64,000 nucleotides of DNA from Fodinibius salicampi (GTDB taxonomy: Bacteria; Bacteroidota; Rhodothermia; Balneolales; Balneolaceae), in assembly GCF_039545095.1 (NCBI RefSeq), contig NZ_BAABRS010000001.1, positions 620,001 to 684,000 of the forward strand. The letters are read 5' to 3'. Both the position numbers and the translations under genes were made by a program. The notes under the pieces are model-generated. The model saw only the letters and a list, made by a program, of their open reading frames with translations. It searched no databases and was not told the origin of the DNA. This document shows positions 43,405-52,563 of the stretch, piece after piece. The first letter of the stretch is position 1. Each line of letters starts with the position of its first letter.

Positions 43405-45816
43405 TTAGAAAGAGTGGCCAATACCGAAGCTAAAGTACAGCTTTTTATTGTTAAACCAACCTTCTTGTAGATCATGGACCCGGAAAGCGAAGTCAAACCG
43501 TATTACAATATATTCCCAGTCGATTCGAAGTCCCGCACCCGAACCGACCGCAATTTGGCGGTAAAAGTTATCGAATTTGAATTTACCCATTTCCAGGATT
43601 TCCTGCTGCGTTAGATTTGTCTGGGAATTGTTATCTTGAGCTGAGGGGAATTCTGTGCGAGGACCATACCAGATATTACCAGCATCAGTAAACCATGCGG
43701 CTATCCAGTTAGAGGAAAGGAAGTCCGTAAATAAGCGCTGCCGGACTTCAGACTGGGCAAGCAGTTTAATTTCCCCTCCATTAATGGTTACATCCTCAAG
43801 TGGAATAGATCCCGGCCCCAAACTGTAAAAGCTCCATCCCCGGATATCATTGGCACCTCCAGCATAATAACGCTGATTGAGCGGAACCGAGTTACTGTTT
43901 CCATACGGAAGTGCGACTCCCAGAAATCCCCGATAAGCAAATACCCCATTGTTTGAAATTGGAATATAGCGACGATAGTCGGCTGTTCCCTTAAAAAAGC
44001 GACTATAAGCCAGACTGTTTTGGCTGGAAGGAAAGATGGGGGGCAGGTTTCCCTCCAGGGTATTCGGGGTGACAATGAAGCGATCAGTTAGATAGGGAAT
44101 GTTACCTCCTATAGCAGCAGAATATTCACTGAAATACCCAAAATTTCGTTTAATGAGGTCCGTGCGCCTACTTTGAAAGGTATATCGCAGGATAGAAGAT
44201 ACTTGGGGTCGGAAATCCTCCAGAATCCGCTCATACTCAAATGAGTCTTCTCCAAATTCTTGCTGTAAAGATTCCCTAAACCGCCTTGAAGGGGTCGTAT
44301 CTAAGAGGTCCAGTTCAACAAGATCAAGGAAACTGGAAAATCGATCGTTGTGTTTTACTTCATAGCGCAAGTTGAAGCGAATATCGGAATTGATATCAAA
44401 CAATAGCTGATCGGAACGACTAAAAGAAAGCCCATAGACAGTTTGGGCATTCGAAAATGAGGGATAGTTATCTAAAAAAGCAAAAGGAAAATTCAGGCGG
44501 GGCAGGGAGTATTCCAATCGAGAGTCAAAACTCTGGAAAAAGCCTCCCTGAACAGATTGAGTCGAATCGGAATCGGGAGAGATATCCCGTACGGTTTCAG
44601 AACTTACGTATTCAAAACTTCCATTCAAGCTCAGCTGCAGATTTTCAGCTTTTCCAAAAAGATTATTATTTGTGTAGGTTAATCCTGCACCCGATCCAAA
44701 ACCATACCGGCGCATCCCAAAGAAATTTAAATTTACAGAGTGTTTGGGACGGCTTTTAAGTGAAAACATCACCGGTAGTTCATTTCCGGAATAATCGGGT
44801 AGAGAACCGTCTTCACTGAGGCCAAATTGCTGTACGTTGAGCATGCCCAGGTTCTGGAATTCGTTAACGGTACGGATATAGAGTGAATTATCAAATGTCT
44901 CGCCGGGTTTGAATAGAATTTGATCTGTTAAAAGGCTGTATTTTGTTTGTGCAGAAGGTGCTTTATGAAGGAAAATTTTTCTTCCGGCTGTGAGTTCTGA
45001 GTGCTGAACCGTATCCTTTTGGGTGAGATTGCTTTCCTCTTCTGGTCCCGCAAGACTAATATGAACATCACCAAAGGTGTATTTGCGTCCGGGATTAATA
45101 GTAAAAAGAGCGTCAAGCTGATGTCTGTTTTCGGGATCTCTCTTCATCAGAACTGAAACCGAATCATTTTGGATAGCCGCAAAGCCATTATTTTTTAAAA
45201 AGGTAATGATGCGGTTGCGTTCCTCGGTAAGGCTATTTTCCAAATAACGTTGGTTATGTGTAAAAGTGGTATCATTAATCTTTTCCCGGGTTAGTGAGCT
45301 TTCTTCGTAAAACTCCTGGATTTTTGTAGAGTCTTCGAGAGCAGGCATGCCCGTGTAGCTTATCGTTTTTATGGTAGAGGGATTCCCTTCGTCAATTAAA
45401 AAAGAAACTTCTACCCGGTTTTCTTTAAACTCAACAATATTGGTATCAACAGAAGCCTCTAAAAAGCCAATTGACTGATAATATCGTCTGATTCGTTCAA
45501 TATCATTCCCAACAGTTTCCCGATTAAGATAGGAGGGAGCCTCTCCGAATTTTTTTGTCAGTTGCCAGATAAAATACCACGGTGTAAAACGAGGTATGCC
45601 CAAAAATTCCCGGTTGGTTTGTGTGCGTATAAGGGTCTCAAGTGTATTGTTATTTACATTATCATTGCCTGCAAAACGTATAATACGGACGACATTATCC
45701 GTGGTATCGCTTGATGCGGTATCGGTTTGACCAATGGCAGGAGATGCCATAGCTATAACTAAGAAAATGGCAAGCAATAACGAGAATAGCTTGCAGCGAG
45801 CGATAGAGTAACCCAA
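43405..45816 (-). CDS. Outer membrane Omp85/BamA-TamA family protein
   Basis: An 803-residue outer-membrane protein. A signal peptide (ARCKLFSLLLAIFLVIAMASPAIGQ) precedes POTRA-like repeats (about 30-330; VVRIIRFAGNDNVNNNTLETLIRT, VEVSFLIDEGNPSTIKTISYTG) and a C-terminal 16-strand barrel (VNLNFFGMRRYGFGSGAGLTYTNNNLFG ... LRIDWEYIVIRFDFAF ... KLYFSFGIGHSF, with terminal Phe). Such proteins insert barrel proteins or export lipids. The first ATG in frame (45870) lies inside the upstream terminator hairpin, so a TTG at 45816, directly before the signal peptide, is proposed. No chaperone gene is adjacent. Confidence 0.85.
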   Translation of the reverse strand: MGYSIARCKLFSLLLAIFLVIAMASPAIGQTDTASSDTTDNVVRIIRFAGNDNVNNNTLETLIRTQTNREFLGIPRFTPWYFIWQLTKKFGEAPSYLNRETVGNDIERIRRYYQSIGFLEASVDTNIVEFKENRVEVSFLIDEGNPSTIKTISYTGMPALEDSTKIQEFYEESSLTREKINDTTFTHNQRYLENSLTEERNRIITFLKNNGFAAIQNDSVSVLMKRDPENRHQLDALFTINPGRKYTFGDVHISLAGPEEESNLTQKDTVQHSELTAGRKIFLHKAPSAQTKYSLLTDQILFKPGETFDNSLYIRTVNEFQNLGMLNVQQFGLSEDGSLPDYSGNELPVMFSLKSRPKHSVNLNFFGMRRYGFGSGAGLTYTNNNLFGKAENLQLSLNGSFEYVSSETVRDISPDSDSTQSVQGGFFQSFDSRLEYSLPRLNFPFAFLDNYPSFSNAQTVYGLSFSRSDQLLFDINSDIRFNLRYEVKHNDRFSSFLDLVELDLLDTTPSRRFRESLQQEFGEDSFEYERILEDFRPQVSSILRYTFQSRRTDLIKRNFGYFSEYSAAIGGNIPYLTDRFIVTPNTLEGNLPPIFPSSQNSLAYSRFFKGTADYRRYIPISNNGVFAYRGFLGVALPYGNSNSVPLNQRYYAGGANDIRGWSFYSLGPGSIPLEDVTINGGEIKLLAQSEVRQRLFTDFLSSNWIAAWFTDAGNIWYGPRTEFPSAQDNNSQTNLTQQEILEMGKFKFDNFYRQIAVGSGAGLRIDWEYIVIRFDFAFRVHDLQEGWFNNKKLYFSFGIGHSF

Positions 45817-45837
45817 AAGATTGTTTATTGAAAGTTC

Positions 45838-45875
45838 ATAAAAAACGGTTGCATGAAAAAAATCATGCAACCGTT
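45838..45875 (-). terminator. Strong terminator after the DUF2795 gene
   Basis: The 12-bp arms AACGGTTGCATG (45844-45855) and CATGCAACCGTT (45864-45875) pair around A7T. Read on the minus strand the hairpin is followed by TTTTTTAT. It ends the DUF2795 transcript and decides against an Omp85 start at 45870. Confidence 0.85.
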
Positions 45876-45905
45876 CCTAATACAGATAATTCCTACATCA
45901 GAGGT

Positions 45906-46160
45906 CTAAACGTCGTCGTAGTCAAATCCTTCATCTTCTTCATTATGGAAGAAATCCTCCTTTCCGATATAGTCGGGCCAGATGTCTTCCATGTCTTCAT
46001 AGACAACATCTTCGCCCTCTTCGATTTCTTCCAGGTCATGTAAATTATCGAGTACCTGCTGGGGAGCGCCATTTCGCACTGCCCACTCAATTAGTTCTTC
46101 TCTGGTTGCAGGAAAAGGGGCATCGTCTAAAACGGCTGCTAATTCAACGGTCCAAATCAT
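45906..46160 (-). CDS. DUF2795 domain protein
   Basis: An 84-residue acidic protein. MIWTVELAAVLDDAPFPATREELIEWAVRNGAPQQVLDNLHDLEE matches the DUF2795 core, a small helical domain. The acidic tail (EDVVYEDMEDIWPDYIGKEDFFHNEEDEGFDYDDV) is typical of Bacteroidota members. The function is unknown. It is followed by a strong terminator, so it is a separate short transcript. Confidence 0.88.
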   Translation of the reverse strand: MIWTVELAAVLDDAPFPATREELIEWAVRNGAPQQVLDNLHDLEEIEEGEDVVYEDMEDIWPDYIGKEDFFHNEEDEGFDYDDV

Positions 46161-46350
46161 AAATATAATAAGTTATTTTTTATTGCTTATAAATTTCTCT
46201 AAATGCTAACAAATGTTTCACACATTAAATTCAACTCAATTTTTAACGGAAATGCAATTATTTTTTTCTATCTAACACTCAAAGATCTATAAAATTATTA
46301 TTATCTTACCTGTGCTTAATCTATAAACTTAATTTAGCGAGGAATATTAT

Positions 46351-46587
46351 ATGGGAAGTTTCGGCGGAATGGAAATATTAATCGTATTAATGGTTATTTT
46401 GCTGTTTTTTGGCGCAAAACGCATTCCAGAACTGGCTCGCGGTATTGGTCAGGGTATGAATGAGTTTCGTAAAGCTTCGGATCAAATCAAGCAAGAGCTT
46501 GAACAAGGAGAAAAAGAAGGGCTTGGATCAGAAGCAACTAAAAATAAGAGTAAAGAAGAAGCCAAAGCACAAAAGAGCCAAGATTAA
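46351..46587 (+). CDS. tatA: Twin-arginine translocase subunit TatA/E
   Basis: A 78-residue protein with the TatA fold: a short membrane helix (GGMEILIVLMVILLFFGAKRIPELARGIGQGM), an amphipathic helix (NEFRKASDQIKQELEQ) and a charged tail. It forms the protein-conducting part of the Tat pathway for folded proteins. GAGGAA precedes the start. tatC is not in the window. gatA follows 20 bp downstream and is likely co-transcribed. Confidence 0.93.
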   Translation: MGSFGGMEILIVLMVILLFFGAKRIPELARGIGQGMNEFRKASDQIKQELEQGEKEGLGSEATKNKSKEEAKAQKSQD

Positions 46588-46607
46588 TATAAAAATCGAA
46601 TATATCG

Positions 46608-48140
46608 TTGAGTTTTTCAGATTATAGTCAGGTCCGAACTGCCTTAGAAAGTGGAGATACAACTGTAACCGAAATTGTACAACATTATCTGCAGAATATT
46701 GAAGAGCGGAATGATGAAGTTAATGCTCTTGTAAGCTATGATGAGCAGGAAGCCTTAGACAGGGCTCAGAAAATACAGTCAAAAATTGATGAGGGCACGG
46801 CCGGACGGTTAGCCGGTATGGTCATAGGCATTAAAGACTTGATCTGCGAAAAAGGAAAGCAGGCAACCTGTGCCTCAAATATTCTATCTGACTTTGAAAG
46901 TATTTATGATTCTACCGCTGTTAAACGCCTAAGGAATGAAGATGCTCTCCTGTTGGGAAGATTGAACATGGATGAATTTGCCATGGGATCTTCAACCGAA
47001 AATTCTATCTATGGCCCTACGCGAAATCCTGTGGATACATCAAAAGTATCAGGAGGTTCATCTGGTGGTAGTGCCGCTGCGGTTGCCGCTGATTTTTGTA
47101 CAGCGGCTCTGGGTACTGATACCGGTGGGTCTATCAGGCAGCCTGCTTCTTATTGTGGTGTCGTAGGCCTGAAGCCTACTTATGGTAGAGTATCACGCCA
47201 CGGACTTATTGCGTATGCGTCTTCTTTTGATTGTATCGGTCCGCTTACACATTCTGTAAAAGATGCGGCACTACTACTGGAAATTCTCGCTGGATTTGAT
47301 GAAAACGATAATACAACTTCCAGCAGAACGGTCCCTGACTATCAGCAGTTTGCTGAAAATCCAGATGCGAATATCCGCATTGGAGTTCCTGAGGAATACT
47401 TTGGGGATGGATTGGATGAAGAAATAAAAGCTGGCATTCAGGAACAATTGAATGAGCTGGAGCAGGATGGAGCAGAGTTAGTTCCTATCCATTTGCCGCA
47501 TATGAAATATGGTATCGCGACCTACTATATCCTGGCTACTGCAGAAGCTTCGAGCAATCTTGCGCGATATGACGGTATTCGATACGGTCATCGTGCAGAT
47601 ATAGAAGAAGTGGAACAAGAACTAAAGAAGGAAAAGGATGCTCTAAAAGAGCAGATAGAGCTTGCCGAAGGGGATAAGAAAGTGAAGCTGGGTGCAGAAC
47701 TTGAGGACGTAGACAGCTCCCTGATCCGTCTTTATAAAAAGAGTCGTACCGAAGGTTTCGGTACAGAGGTTAAACGTCGCATTATGCTGGGTACATACGT
47801 ATTAAGTGCAGGATATTACGATGCTTATTATGCTAAGGCACAAAAAGTGCGTCGTCTCATAAAGCAGGACTTTACGGACGCTTTTGAAAATGTGGATGTC
47901 ATTGTTTCACCTACGGCACCAACTACCGCATTTGATGTGGGAGCTGATATTGATAACCCGGTACAGATGTACTTAAATGATATCTATACTATTTCCGCCA
48001 ACTTGGCGGGTATTTGTAGTATCAATATTCCGGCGGGCACTCATTCCAATGGCTTGCCTTATGGAATGCAACTTATGGCCAATACTTTTGAAGAGGGAAA
48101 GCTATTTAATGCGGCCCGATTAGTTGAGCAGCTGGATTAG
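46608..48140 (+). CDS. gatA: Asp/Glu-tRNA amidotransferase subunit GatA
   Basis: This subunit converts mischarged Glu-tRNAGln and/or Asp-tRNAAsn by amidation, releasing ammonia from glutamine. The 510-residue amidase has the Ser-cisSer-Lys site: GIKDLI (Lys), VSGGSSGGSAAAVAADFC (cis-Ser) and LGTDTGGSIRQPASYCGVVGLKPTYGRVSRHG (catalytic Ser). The start is a TTG at 46608, since no ATG lies near. GatB and GatC are not in the window. It shares an operon with tatA. Confidence 0.95.
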   Translation: MSFSDYSQVRTALESGDTTVTEIVQHYLQNIEERNDEVNALVSYDEQEALDRAQKIQSKIDEGTAGRLAGMVIGIKDLICEKGKQATCASNILSDFESIYDSTAVKRLRNEDALLLGRLNMDEFAMGSSTENSIYGPTRNPVDTSKVSGGSSGGSAAAVAADFCTAALGTDTGGSIRQPASYCGVVGLKPTYGRVSRHGLIAYASSFDCIGPLTHSVKDAALLLEILAGFDENDNTTSSRTVPDYQQFAENPDANIRIGVPEEYFGDGLDEEIKAGIQEQLNELEQDGAELVPIHLPHMKYGIATYYILATAEASSNLARYDGIRYGHRADIEEVEQELKKEKDALKEQIELAEGDKKVKLGAELEDVDSSLIRLYKKSRTEGFGTEVKRRIMLGTYVLSAGYYDAYYAKAQKVRRLIKQDFTDAFENVDVIVSPTAPTTAFDVGADIDNPVQMYLNDIYTISANLAGICSINIPAGTHSNGLPYGMQLMANTFEEGKLFNAARLVEQLD

Positions 48141-48339
48141 CTTGGAAAATAGCTGCAGATAATGCCTTAAAAGATGGTCAGGCTGTTATTTTATAAGAAG
48201 TTAAAAAGTAGGAAAGTAATAATATGTGGGGCAATGGCAGCCTAATCTTATTTTCCTTAAAAACTGAGCCATGTTTTTTAAGCTCAAAGGGTAGTTTGTT
48301 TATTCTAGTTTACCGTTAAATTAAATTTTAACATCAATT

Positions 48340-49107
48340 ATGAAGAATAGGCTTTCAAATAAATGGGCGATTATTACCGGAGCTACCTCGGGTATAGGAG
48401 AAGCTACAGCCTATGCATTTGGGGAATCAGGATGCAACCTTATATTGACAGGGAGACGTCAACAGCGCCTGGATGAAATCGCCGATACGTTACGATCAGA
48501 TTATAATATTGAGGTTGAAATAGCTGCATTTGATATTAGGGATGCAGATGCTTGCAGGAGTATGGTGGAAGGATTATCCAATCCAATTGATATTCTGGTT
48601 AATAACGCAGGCCTTGCTAAAGGGGTCGAAGGAGTCTATGATGCGGATCTTGAGGACTGGAATTTAATGATTGATACCAATATTAAGGGGCTTATGACCA
48701 TGACGCGTCTTATTTCTCCCAAAATGAAGAAGCTAGACCGGGGACATATTATCAATATAGGATCTATTGCGAGCCACGAGAGTTATCCCGGGGGCTCTAT
48801 CTATTGTGCAACAAAGCATGCTGTTAAAGCTTTTACAGAAGCTACAAAAAAAGATCTGCATGGTACCAAAGTGCGAGTAAGTATGGTTTCGCCCGGACTG
48901 GTGGACACCGAATTTAGTGTGGTTCGATATGATGGAGATAAAAGTCAGGCCGATCAGGTCTATGAAGACATGCAGCCTCTTGTTGCCGAAGATATTGCAG
49001 AAGTGATTCATTTTACGGCTAATCGTCCTCCTCACGTAAATATCATGGATACTATCGTTTTTCCTGTTGATCAGTCTTCCGCAACCATGGTGCATTATGA
49101 TGACTAA
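48340..49107 (+). CDS. SDR-family NAD(P)-dependent oxidoreductase (YdfG-like)
   Basis: A 255-residue classical short-chain dehydrogenase. It has TGATSGIGEATA (cofactor loop), VNNAGLAKG, INIGSIASHE (Ser), and YCATKHAVKAFTE (Tyr-x3-Lys). An RR after the cofactor strand (LTGRRQQRL) suggests NADPH. The closest groups are YdfG/serine-3-dehydrogenase-like enzymes acting on 3-hydroxy acids. It overlaps the next start by 11 bp, so the two form an operon. Confidence 0.9.
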   Translation: MKNRLSNKWAIITGATSGIGEATAYAFGESGCNLILTGRRQQRLDEIADTLRSDYNIEVEIAAFDIRDADACRSMVEGLSNPIDILVNNAGLAKGVEGVYDADLEDWNLMIDTNIKGLMTMTRLISPKMKKLDRGHIINIGSIASHESYPGGSIYCATKHAVKAFTEATKKDLHGTKVRVSMVSPGLVDTEFSVVRYDGDKSQADQVYEDMQPLVAEDIAEVIHFTANRPPHVNIMDTIVFPVDQSSATMVHYDD

Positions 49108-50074
49108 TAGAAGTCTGTTGATACCATTCTTACTAACAAGTCTCCTTCTTTTCGGATGCAATGATACCGAAAAAATTCGATTGAATTTTGAAGAGCAGGG
49201 GCGGACAGTTCCCAACTTTTCAGCAGACAGTGCTTATCATTTTATTGAGCAACAGGTGAGCTTTGGGCCTCGCAATCCCAACTCCGAAGGACACCGCAAA
49301 ACTGCTCAATACCTTTTGGATAAGCTATCGTCATATGCTGGCGAAGAGCTGGTATTTGCCCAATCGTTTAGTGAAGAGGGATATGAGGGGGATACCCTTA
49401 ACCTTAAGAATATTATAGCCTCTTTTAATCCGGCGGCTACTGATCGTATTTTTCTCTGCGCGCATTGGGATACCCGTCCCCGCGCGGATAAAGATCCTGA
49501 AAACCCCGATCAACCTATTTTAGGAGCGGATGATGGGGGGAGCGGAGTGGGCGTGCTTCTGGAGCTTGCCCGGATATTTAGTGAACACAGACCTCCAATA
49601 GGGGTTGATATTGTGTTATTTGACGGAGAAGATTATGGTAAGCAGGGAGAGACTGATCGTTATTTTTTGGGGTCACGCTACTGGTCTAATAATCCACCCG
49701 TCGAGGGATATTCACCACGGTTTGGTATTTTACTGGATATGGTTGGCGGTGAGGGAGCTGTATTCCCCAAGGAACAGTATTCTATGAATTATGCCCCTGC
49801 ATTGGTAAATGAATTGTGGTCCATTGCCGAGGAAAAAGGATATGGAGAGCTATTTATCGATCAAAGGGGAAATGCCATTTCTGATGATCACGTGGTAGTG
49901 AATCGGATTTTGGGAATTCCTACGGTTGATATCATCCATCATCATCCGGATCGGGAGGGACTAGGATTTGCTCCTTACTGGCACACCCACAATGATGATA
50001 TGGATATTATTGATCCCCAAACTCTGCAAGCTGTAGGAGATATCCTAACCGAGTTGATTTATAATCGCATTTAG
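49097..50074 (+). CDS. M28 peptidase / glutaminyl cyclase-like lipoprotein
   Basis: A 325-residue lipoprotein with lipobox LLFGC (Cys21). Its zinc ligands are intact: CAHWDTRP (H123, D125), GADDGGSG (D145/146), DGEDYG (E178) and the late IHHHPDREGLGFAPYWHTHNDDMD. The length and the HWDTRP form fit glutaminyl-peptide cyclotransferase-like M28 members. The start at 49097 gives a good signal peptide; an upstream non-ATG extension to 49067 does not. It is active by sequence, in contrast to the paralogue at 16699. Confidence 0.9.
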   Translation: MMTNRSLLIPFLLTSLLLFGCNDTEKIRLNFEEQGRTVPNFSADSAYHFIEQQVSFGPRNPNSEGHRKTAQYLLDKLSSYAGEELVFAQSFSEEGYEGDTLNLKNIIASFNPAATDRIFLCAHWDTRPRADKDPENPDQPILGADDGGSGVGVLLELARIFSEHRPPIGVDIVLFDGEDYGKQGETDRYFLGSRYWSNNPPVEGYSPRFGILLDMVGGEGAVFPKEQYSMNYAPALVNELWSIAEEKGYGELFIDQRGNAISDDHVVVNRILGIPTVDIIHHHPDREGLGFAPYWHTHNDDMDIIDPQTLQAVGDILTELIYNRI

Positions 50075-50092
50075 GTAACTGATTGAAAATTT

Positions 50093-50116
50093 ACAGTTGA
50101 AAAATTCTTCAACTGT
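50093..50116 (+). promoter_or_regulatory. Hairpin in the prmA leader
   Basis: ACAGTTGAA (50093-50101) and TTCAACTGT (50108-50116) pair around 6 bases, followed by an AAC/TTC-rich string up to the ATG. No T run, so it may be structural rather than a terminator. Confidence 0.4.
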
Positions 50117-50146
50117 CAACTTGTTACTTTCAACCTCAAACGTTCT

Positions 50147-50983
50147 ATGAAATATATCAAACTCGTAATTAGCTTAGCTGATGAATACCAGGAGACGCTG
50201 ATTGCCGAGCTTTTTGATATGGGTTTTGATGGATTTGAACAGCTGGAAGACCAAATTATAACCTATACTGCCAAAGAGAACTTTAGTGTAGGGGATCGCG
50301 AACGTATGGATCAGCTTTTAGCCGGCTTCCCGGGGAAGGGATTCATAGAATCGGAAGAGATTGTAGCCGATCAAAACTGGAATGAGCAGTGGGAGGAAAC
50401 GATTAGCGCACAGACCATCGGACGCTTTTATGTAAAACCTACCTGGGATAACAGTACTGTTCCACCGGATAAAATATTGCTTGAAATAGATCCCAAGATG
50501 TCCTTCGGTACGGGATACCACGAAACTACGCGTTTAATGTTACGGCTTCTACCGGATGTGTTAGAGAAGGGAGATCACGTTATCGACGCCGGTACCGGCA
50601 CGGGAATACTGTCTATAGCGGCAATTAAGCTGGGCGCCGAATCGGCCTTTGCTTTTGATATTGATGAATGGAGTATTAACAATACCTTGGAAAATATTAT
50701 ACTCAACGGGGTAGGGAAGAAAATGATCGTTAGAGAAGGATCCTCGGAAGTTATTCCTGAAGGGGACCAAGCGGATGTCATACTGGCCAATATCCAAAAG
50801 AATATTATTATGGATCTCTTGCCGGACTTTATTGATTCTTTAAAAGAAGATGGAGATATCCTTCTTTCCGGATTGTTGGAAGAGGATAAGGAAGAAGTCG
50901 TTAAAAAGCTGCAGTCTCGAAAATTGGAAATAGTGGATACCCGACAGGAAAACGAATGGATTGCCATTCATGCTCGTCGTTAA
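50147..50983 (+). CDS. prmA: Ribosomal protein L11 methyltransferase PrmA
   Basis: A 278-residue SAM-dependent enzyme that trimethylates ribosomal protein L11. It has an N-terminal substrate-binding domain (MKYIKLVISLADEYQETLIAELFDMGFDGFEQ) and a catalytic domain with MSFGTGYHETTRLML, DAGTGTGILSIAAIKLGA (SAM loop) and LANIQKNIIMDLLPDF. A leader hairpin precedes it. Confidence 0.94.
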   Translation: MKYIKLVISLADEYQETLIAELFDMGFDGFEQLEDQIITYTAKENFSVGDRERMDQLLAGFPGKGFIESEEIVADQNWNEQWEETISAQTIGRFYVKPTWDNSTVPPDKILLEIDPKMSFGTGYHETTRLMLRLLPDVLEKGDHVIDAGTGTGILSIAAIKLGAESAFAFDIDEWSINNTLENIILNGVGKKMIVREGSSEVIPEGDQADVILANIQKNIIMDLLPDFIDSLKEDGDILLSGLLEEDKEEVVKKLQSRKLEIVDTRQENEWIAIHARR

Positions 50984-51057
50984 TACATACTGACGAACAC
51001 TTTGTTGTAGTAATTCAGTGTTGAGAGGCTTTACAAAGCTTAGTGTTTATTTAAATA

Positions 51058-51089
51058 AAGAAAGCCCCGCTATAAAACGGGGCTTTGAA
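51058..51089. terminator. Bidirectional terminator
   Basis: AAAGCCCCG (51061-51069) pairs with CGGGGCTTT (51078-51086). It is T-rich on the minus-strand side. It lies between convergent prmA and the barrel gene. Confidence 0.85.
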
Positions 51090-51112
51090 CATTACTGATC
51101 TAATATTAATTA

Positions 51113-51610
51113 TTAGATGTTAAAGCGAAGTCCTGCAGAGAGGGCCAGCTGATCAGCATTGCCGAGCACATATTTGAGCTCTGTATAGACATTGGCAAAG
51201 TCAACATCAAACTCAGCACCGCCTCCAAGGTTCAAACCTACCTCAGAGCTAGACCCTGAAGCTGATCCAAACTCACCAAAATCAACACTAAAAGACATGG
51301 TAGCATAGTTAAGACCACCCAATCCATATACTTTCATACCTTCTTCAGCAAGGAAATCATAGTGAACATTGGCGTTTAATTCCCACCAGTCAAAATTTTC
51401 CGGGAAATAAATAGCAAAATCAGCAGCTCCACTTATTTCTGGAGTGAAGGCATATTTACCACCAGCCTGTATCCCTATAGCTTCTACTTCAGTACCATAA
51501 ATTAATCCACCGCCGACTAGAATGTCAGAAGATTCCTGAGCATAACTATTTGAATTAAAGGTGAACATCAAACCGAAAAGAACGCAGCTTGTAAGTATTA
51601 GTTTTTTCAT
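51113..51610 (-). CDS. Small outer-membrane beta-barrel protein
   Basis: A 165-residue secreted protein. A signal peptide (MKKLILTSCVLFGLMFTFNSNSYAQ) is followed by alternating strands (GGLIYGTEVEAIGIQAGGKYAFTPEISGAADFAIYF ... NVHYDFLAEEGMKVYGLGGLNYA ... SEVGLNLGGGAEFDV ... LALSAGLRFNI), consistent with an eight-stranded OmpA/OmpW-like barrel. No function is predicted. The shared dyad motif (51692-51722) is 82 bp upstream and may regulate it. Confidence 0.85.
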   Translation of the reverse strand: MKKLILTSCVLFGLMFTFNSNSYAQESSDILVGGGLIYGTEVEAIGIQAGGKYAFTPEISGAADFAIYFPENFDWWELNANVHYDFLAEEGMKVYGLGGLNYATMSFSVDFGEFGSASGSSSEVGLNLGGGAEFDVDFANVYTELKYVLGNADQLALSAGLRFNI

Positions 51611-51691
51611 TTTTTATTGTTGGTTAGTTTATGTTTGTTTTGAGTTAGCGTCTGATGACGTTTTTTAAAGATCCTTAGGTTTAAACTGTAA

Positions 51692-51722
51692 GTAAGTACT
51701 ATTAGAAGCCCAATCCTTACAG
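51692..51722 (-). promoter_or_regulatory. Shared upstream dyad motif, copy C
   Basis: A 31-bp element with ends GTAAGTACTATTAG and AATCCTTACAG, the same length as copy B at 22022. It lies upstream of the barrel gene on the minus strand. Confidence 0.5.
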
Positions 51723-51839
51723 ATTTTTTTCTGTTACATTATGTATACGTAAGCGCTGAGATAATTAGCTCATTTTTTTCTATGTTTTAGAATGGGAATA
51801 AAGCGGCACTTTCACTAAGTTTAGGCCCTAAAGTAAAAT

Positions 51840-51847
51840 TATATTTG
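51840..51847 (+). promoter_or_regulatory. Candidate -7 box TATATTTG
   Basis: A perfect match to TAnnTTTG 12 bp before the sigma-factor start codon. TTTA near 51818 could be the -33 box at about 19-bp spacing. Confidence 0.45.
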
Positions 51848-51859
51848 TCAGTTTAAGGA

Positions 51860-52498
51860 ATGTCGGATTCTACGAGTCGTAATACGTCAACATCAGATGC
51901 ACCTCGGGAGAACGCTTCGGAGAGCAGTTTGGAGGACGATGTCTTAGTACAGGAAGCCAGAGAAGGGGACGAACATTCTTATAAAAGGCTGGTTAATAAA
52001 TATGAGCGTGCCCTATATTATCATATCCTAAAGATGGTGAAGAATAAGGAACAAGTAGAAGATCTGGTACAGGAAGCCTTTGTAAAAGCCTTCGATAACT
52101 TAGAGAGTTATAACACTAATTATGCTTTTTCTACCTGGCTTTATCGCATAGCAACTAATCACACAATTGATTACCTGCGAAAGAAAAAGCTTCAGACTCT
52201 TTCCATTGACAAGCCGCGCAAAACAAAAAGCGGTGAGATGGAGATGCAGCTGGAAGATCATTCAGCCCAGACCGATCGCAGTATTATCCGAAAACAGCGG
52301 CAGAATATAGTACAGGATGCAATTGATGAGTTGCCGGCAAAATATCGAAAGGTGATCCAGTTACGGCATATGGAAGAAAAAAGTTACCAGGAGATATCGG
52401 AAGAATTGGGTAAGCCTTTAGGCACAGTAAAGGCCCATATATTCAGAGCCCGAGAGATGCTCTACAAGTCACTTAAGGATAAGCGAGGACAATTCTAA
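51860..52498 (+). CDS. ECF-type RNA polymerase sigma factor
   Basis: A 212-residue sigma-70-family factor. A polar N-terminal extension (1-30) precedes region 2 (YKRLVNKYERALYYHILKMVKNKEQVEDLVQEAFVKAFDNL, FSTWLYRIATNHTIDYLRKKK) and region 4 (LPAKYRKVIQLRHMEEKSYQEISEELGKPLGTVKAHIFRARE). Regions 1.1 and 3 are absent, the ECF layout. No anti-sigma factor gene is adjacent, and the stimulus is unknown. Confidence 0.93.
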   Translation: MSDSTSRNTSTSDAPRENASESSLEDDVLVQEAREGDEHSYKRLVNKYERALYYHILKMVKNKEQVEDLVQEAFVKAFDNLESYNTNYAFSTWLYRIATNHTIDYLRKKKLQTLSIDKPRKTKSGEMEMQLEDHSAQTDRSIIRKQRQNIVQDAIDELPAKYRKVIQLRHMEEKSYQEISEELGKPLGTVKAHIFRAREMLYKSLKDKRGQF

Positions 52499-52563
52499 GA
52501 TCGGACTCCTATTTTAGTTTACTGTGTAAGAAAAGACCTTACTGAGTTATAAGTTTATAGGTA

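Noticed and set aside
43332-43496. Extended N-terminus of the cNMP-binding protein
   Set aside because: It would overlap the end of the Omp85 gene by 92 bp, and the added residues have no matching domain.
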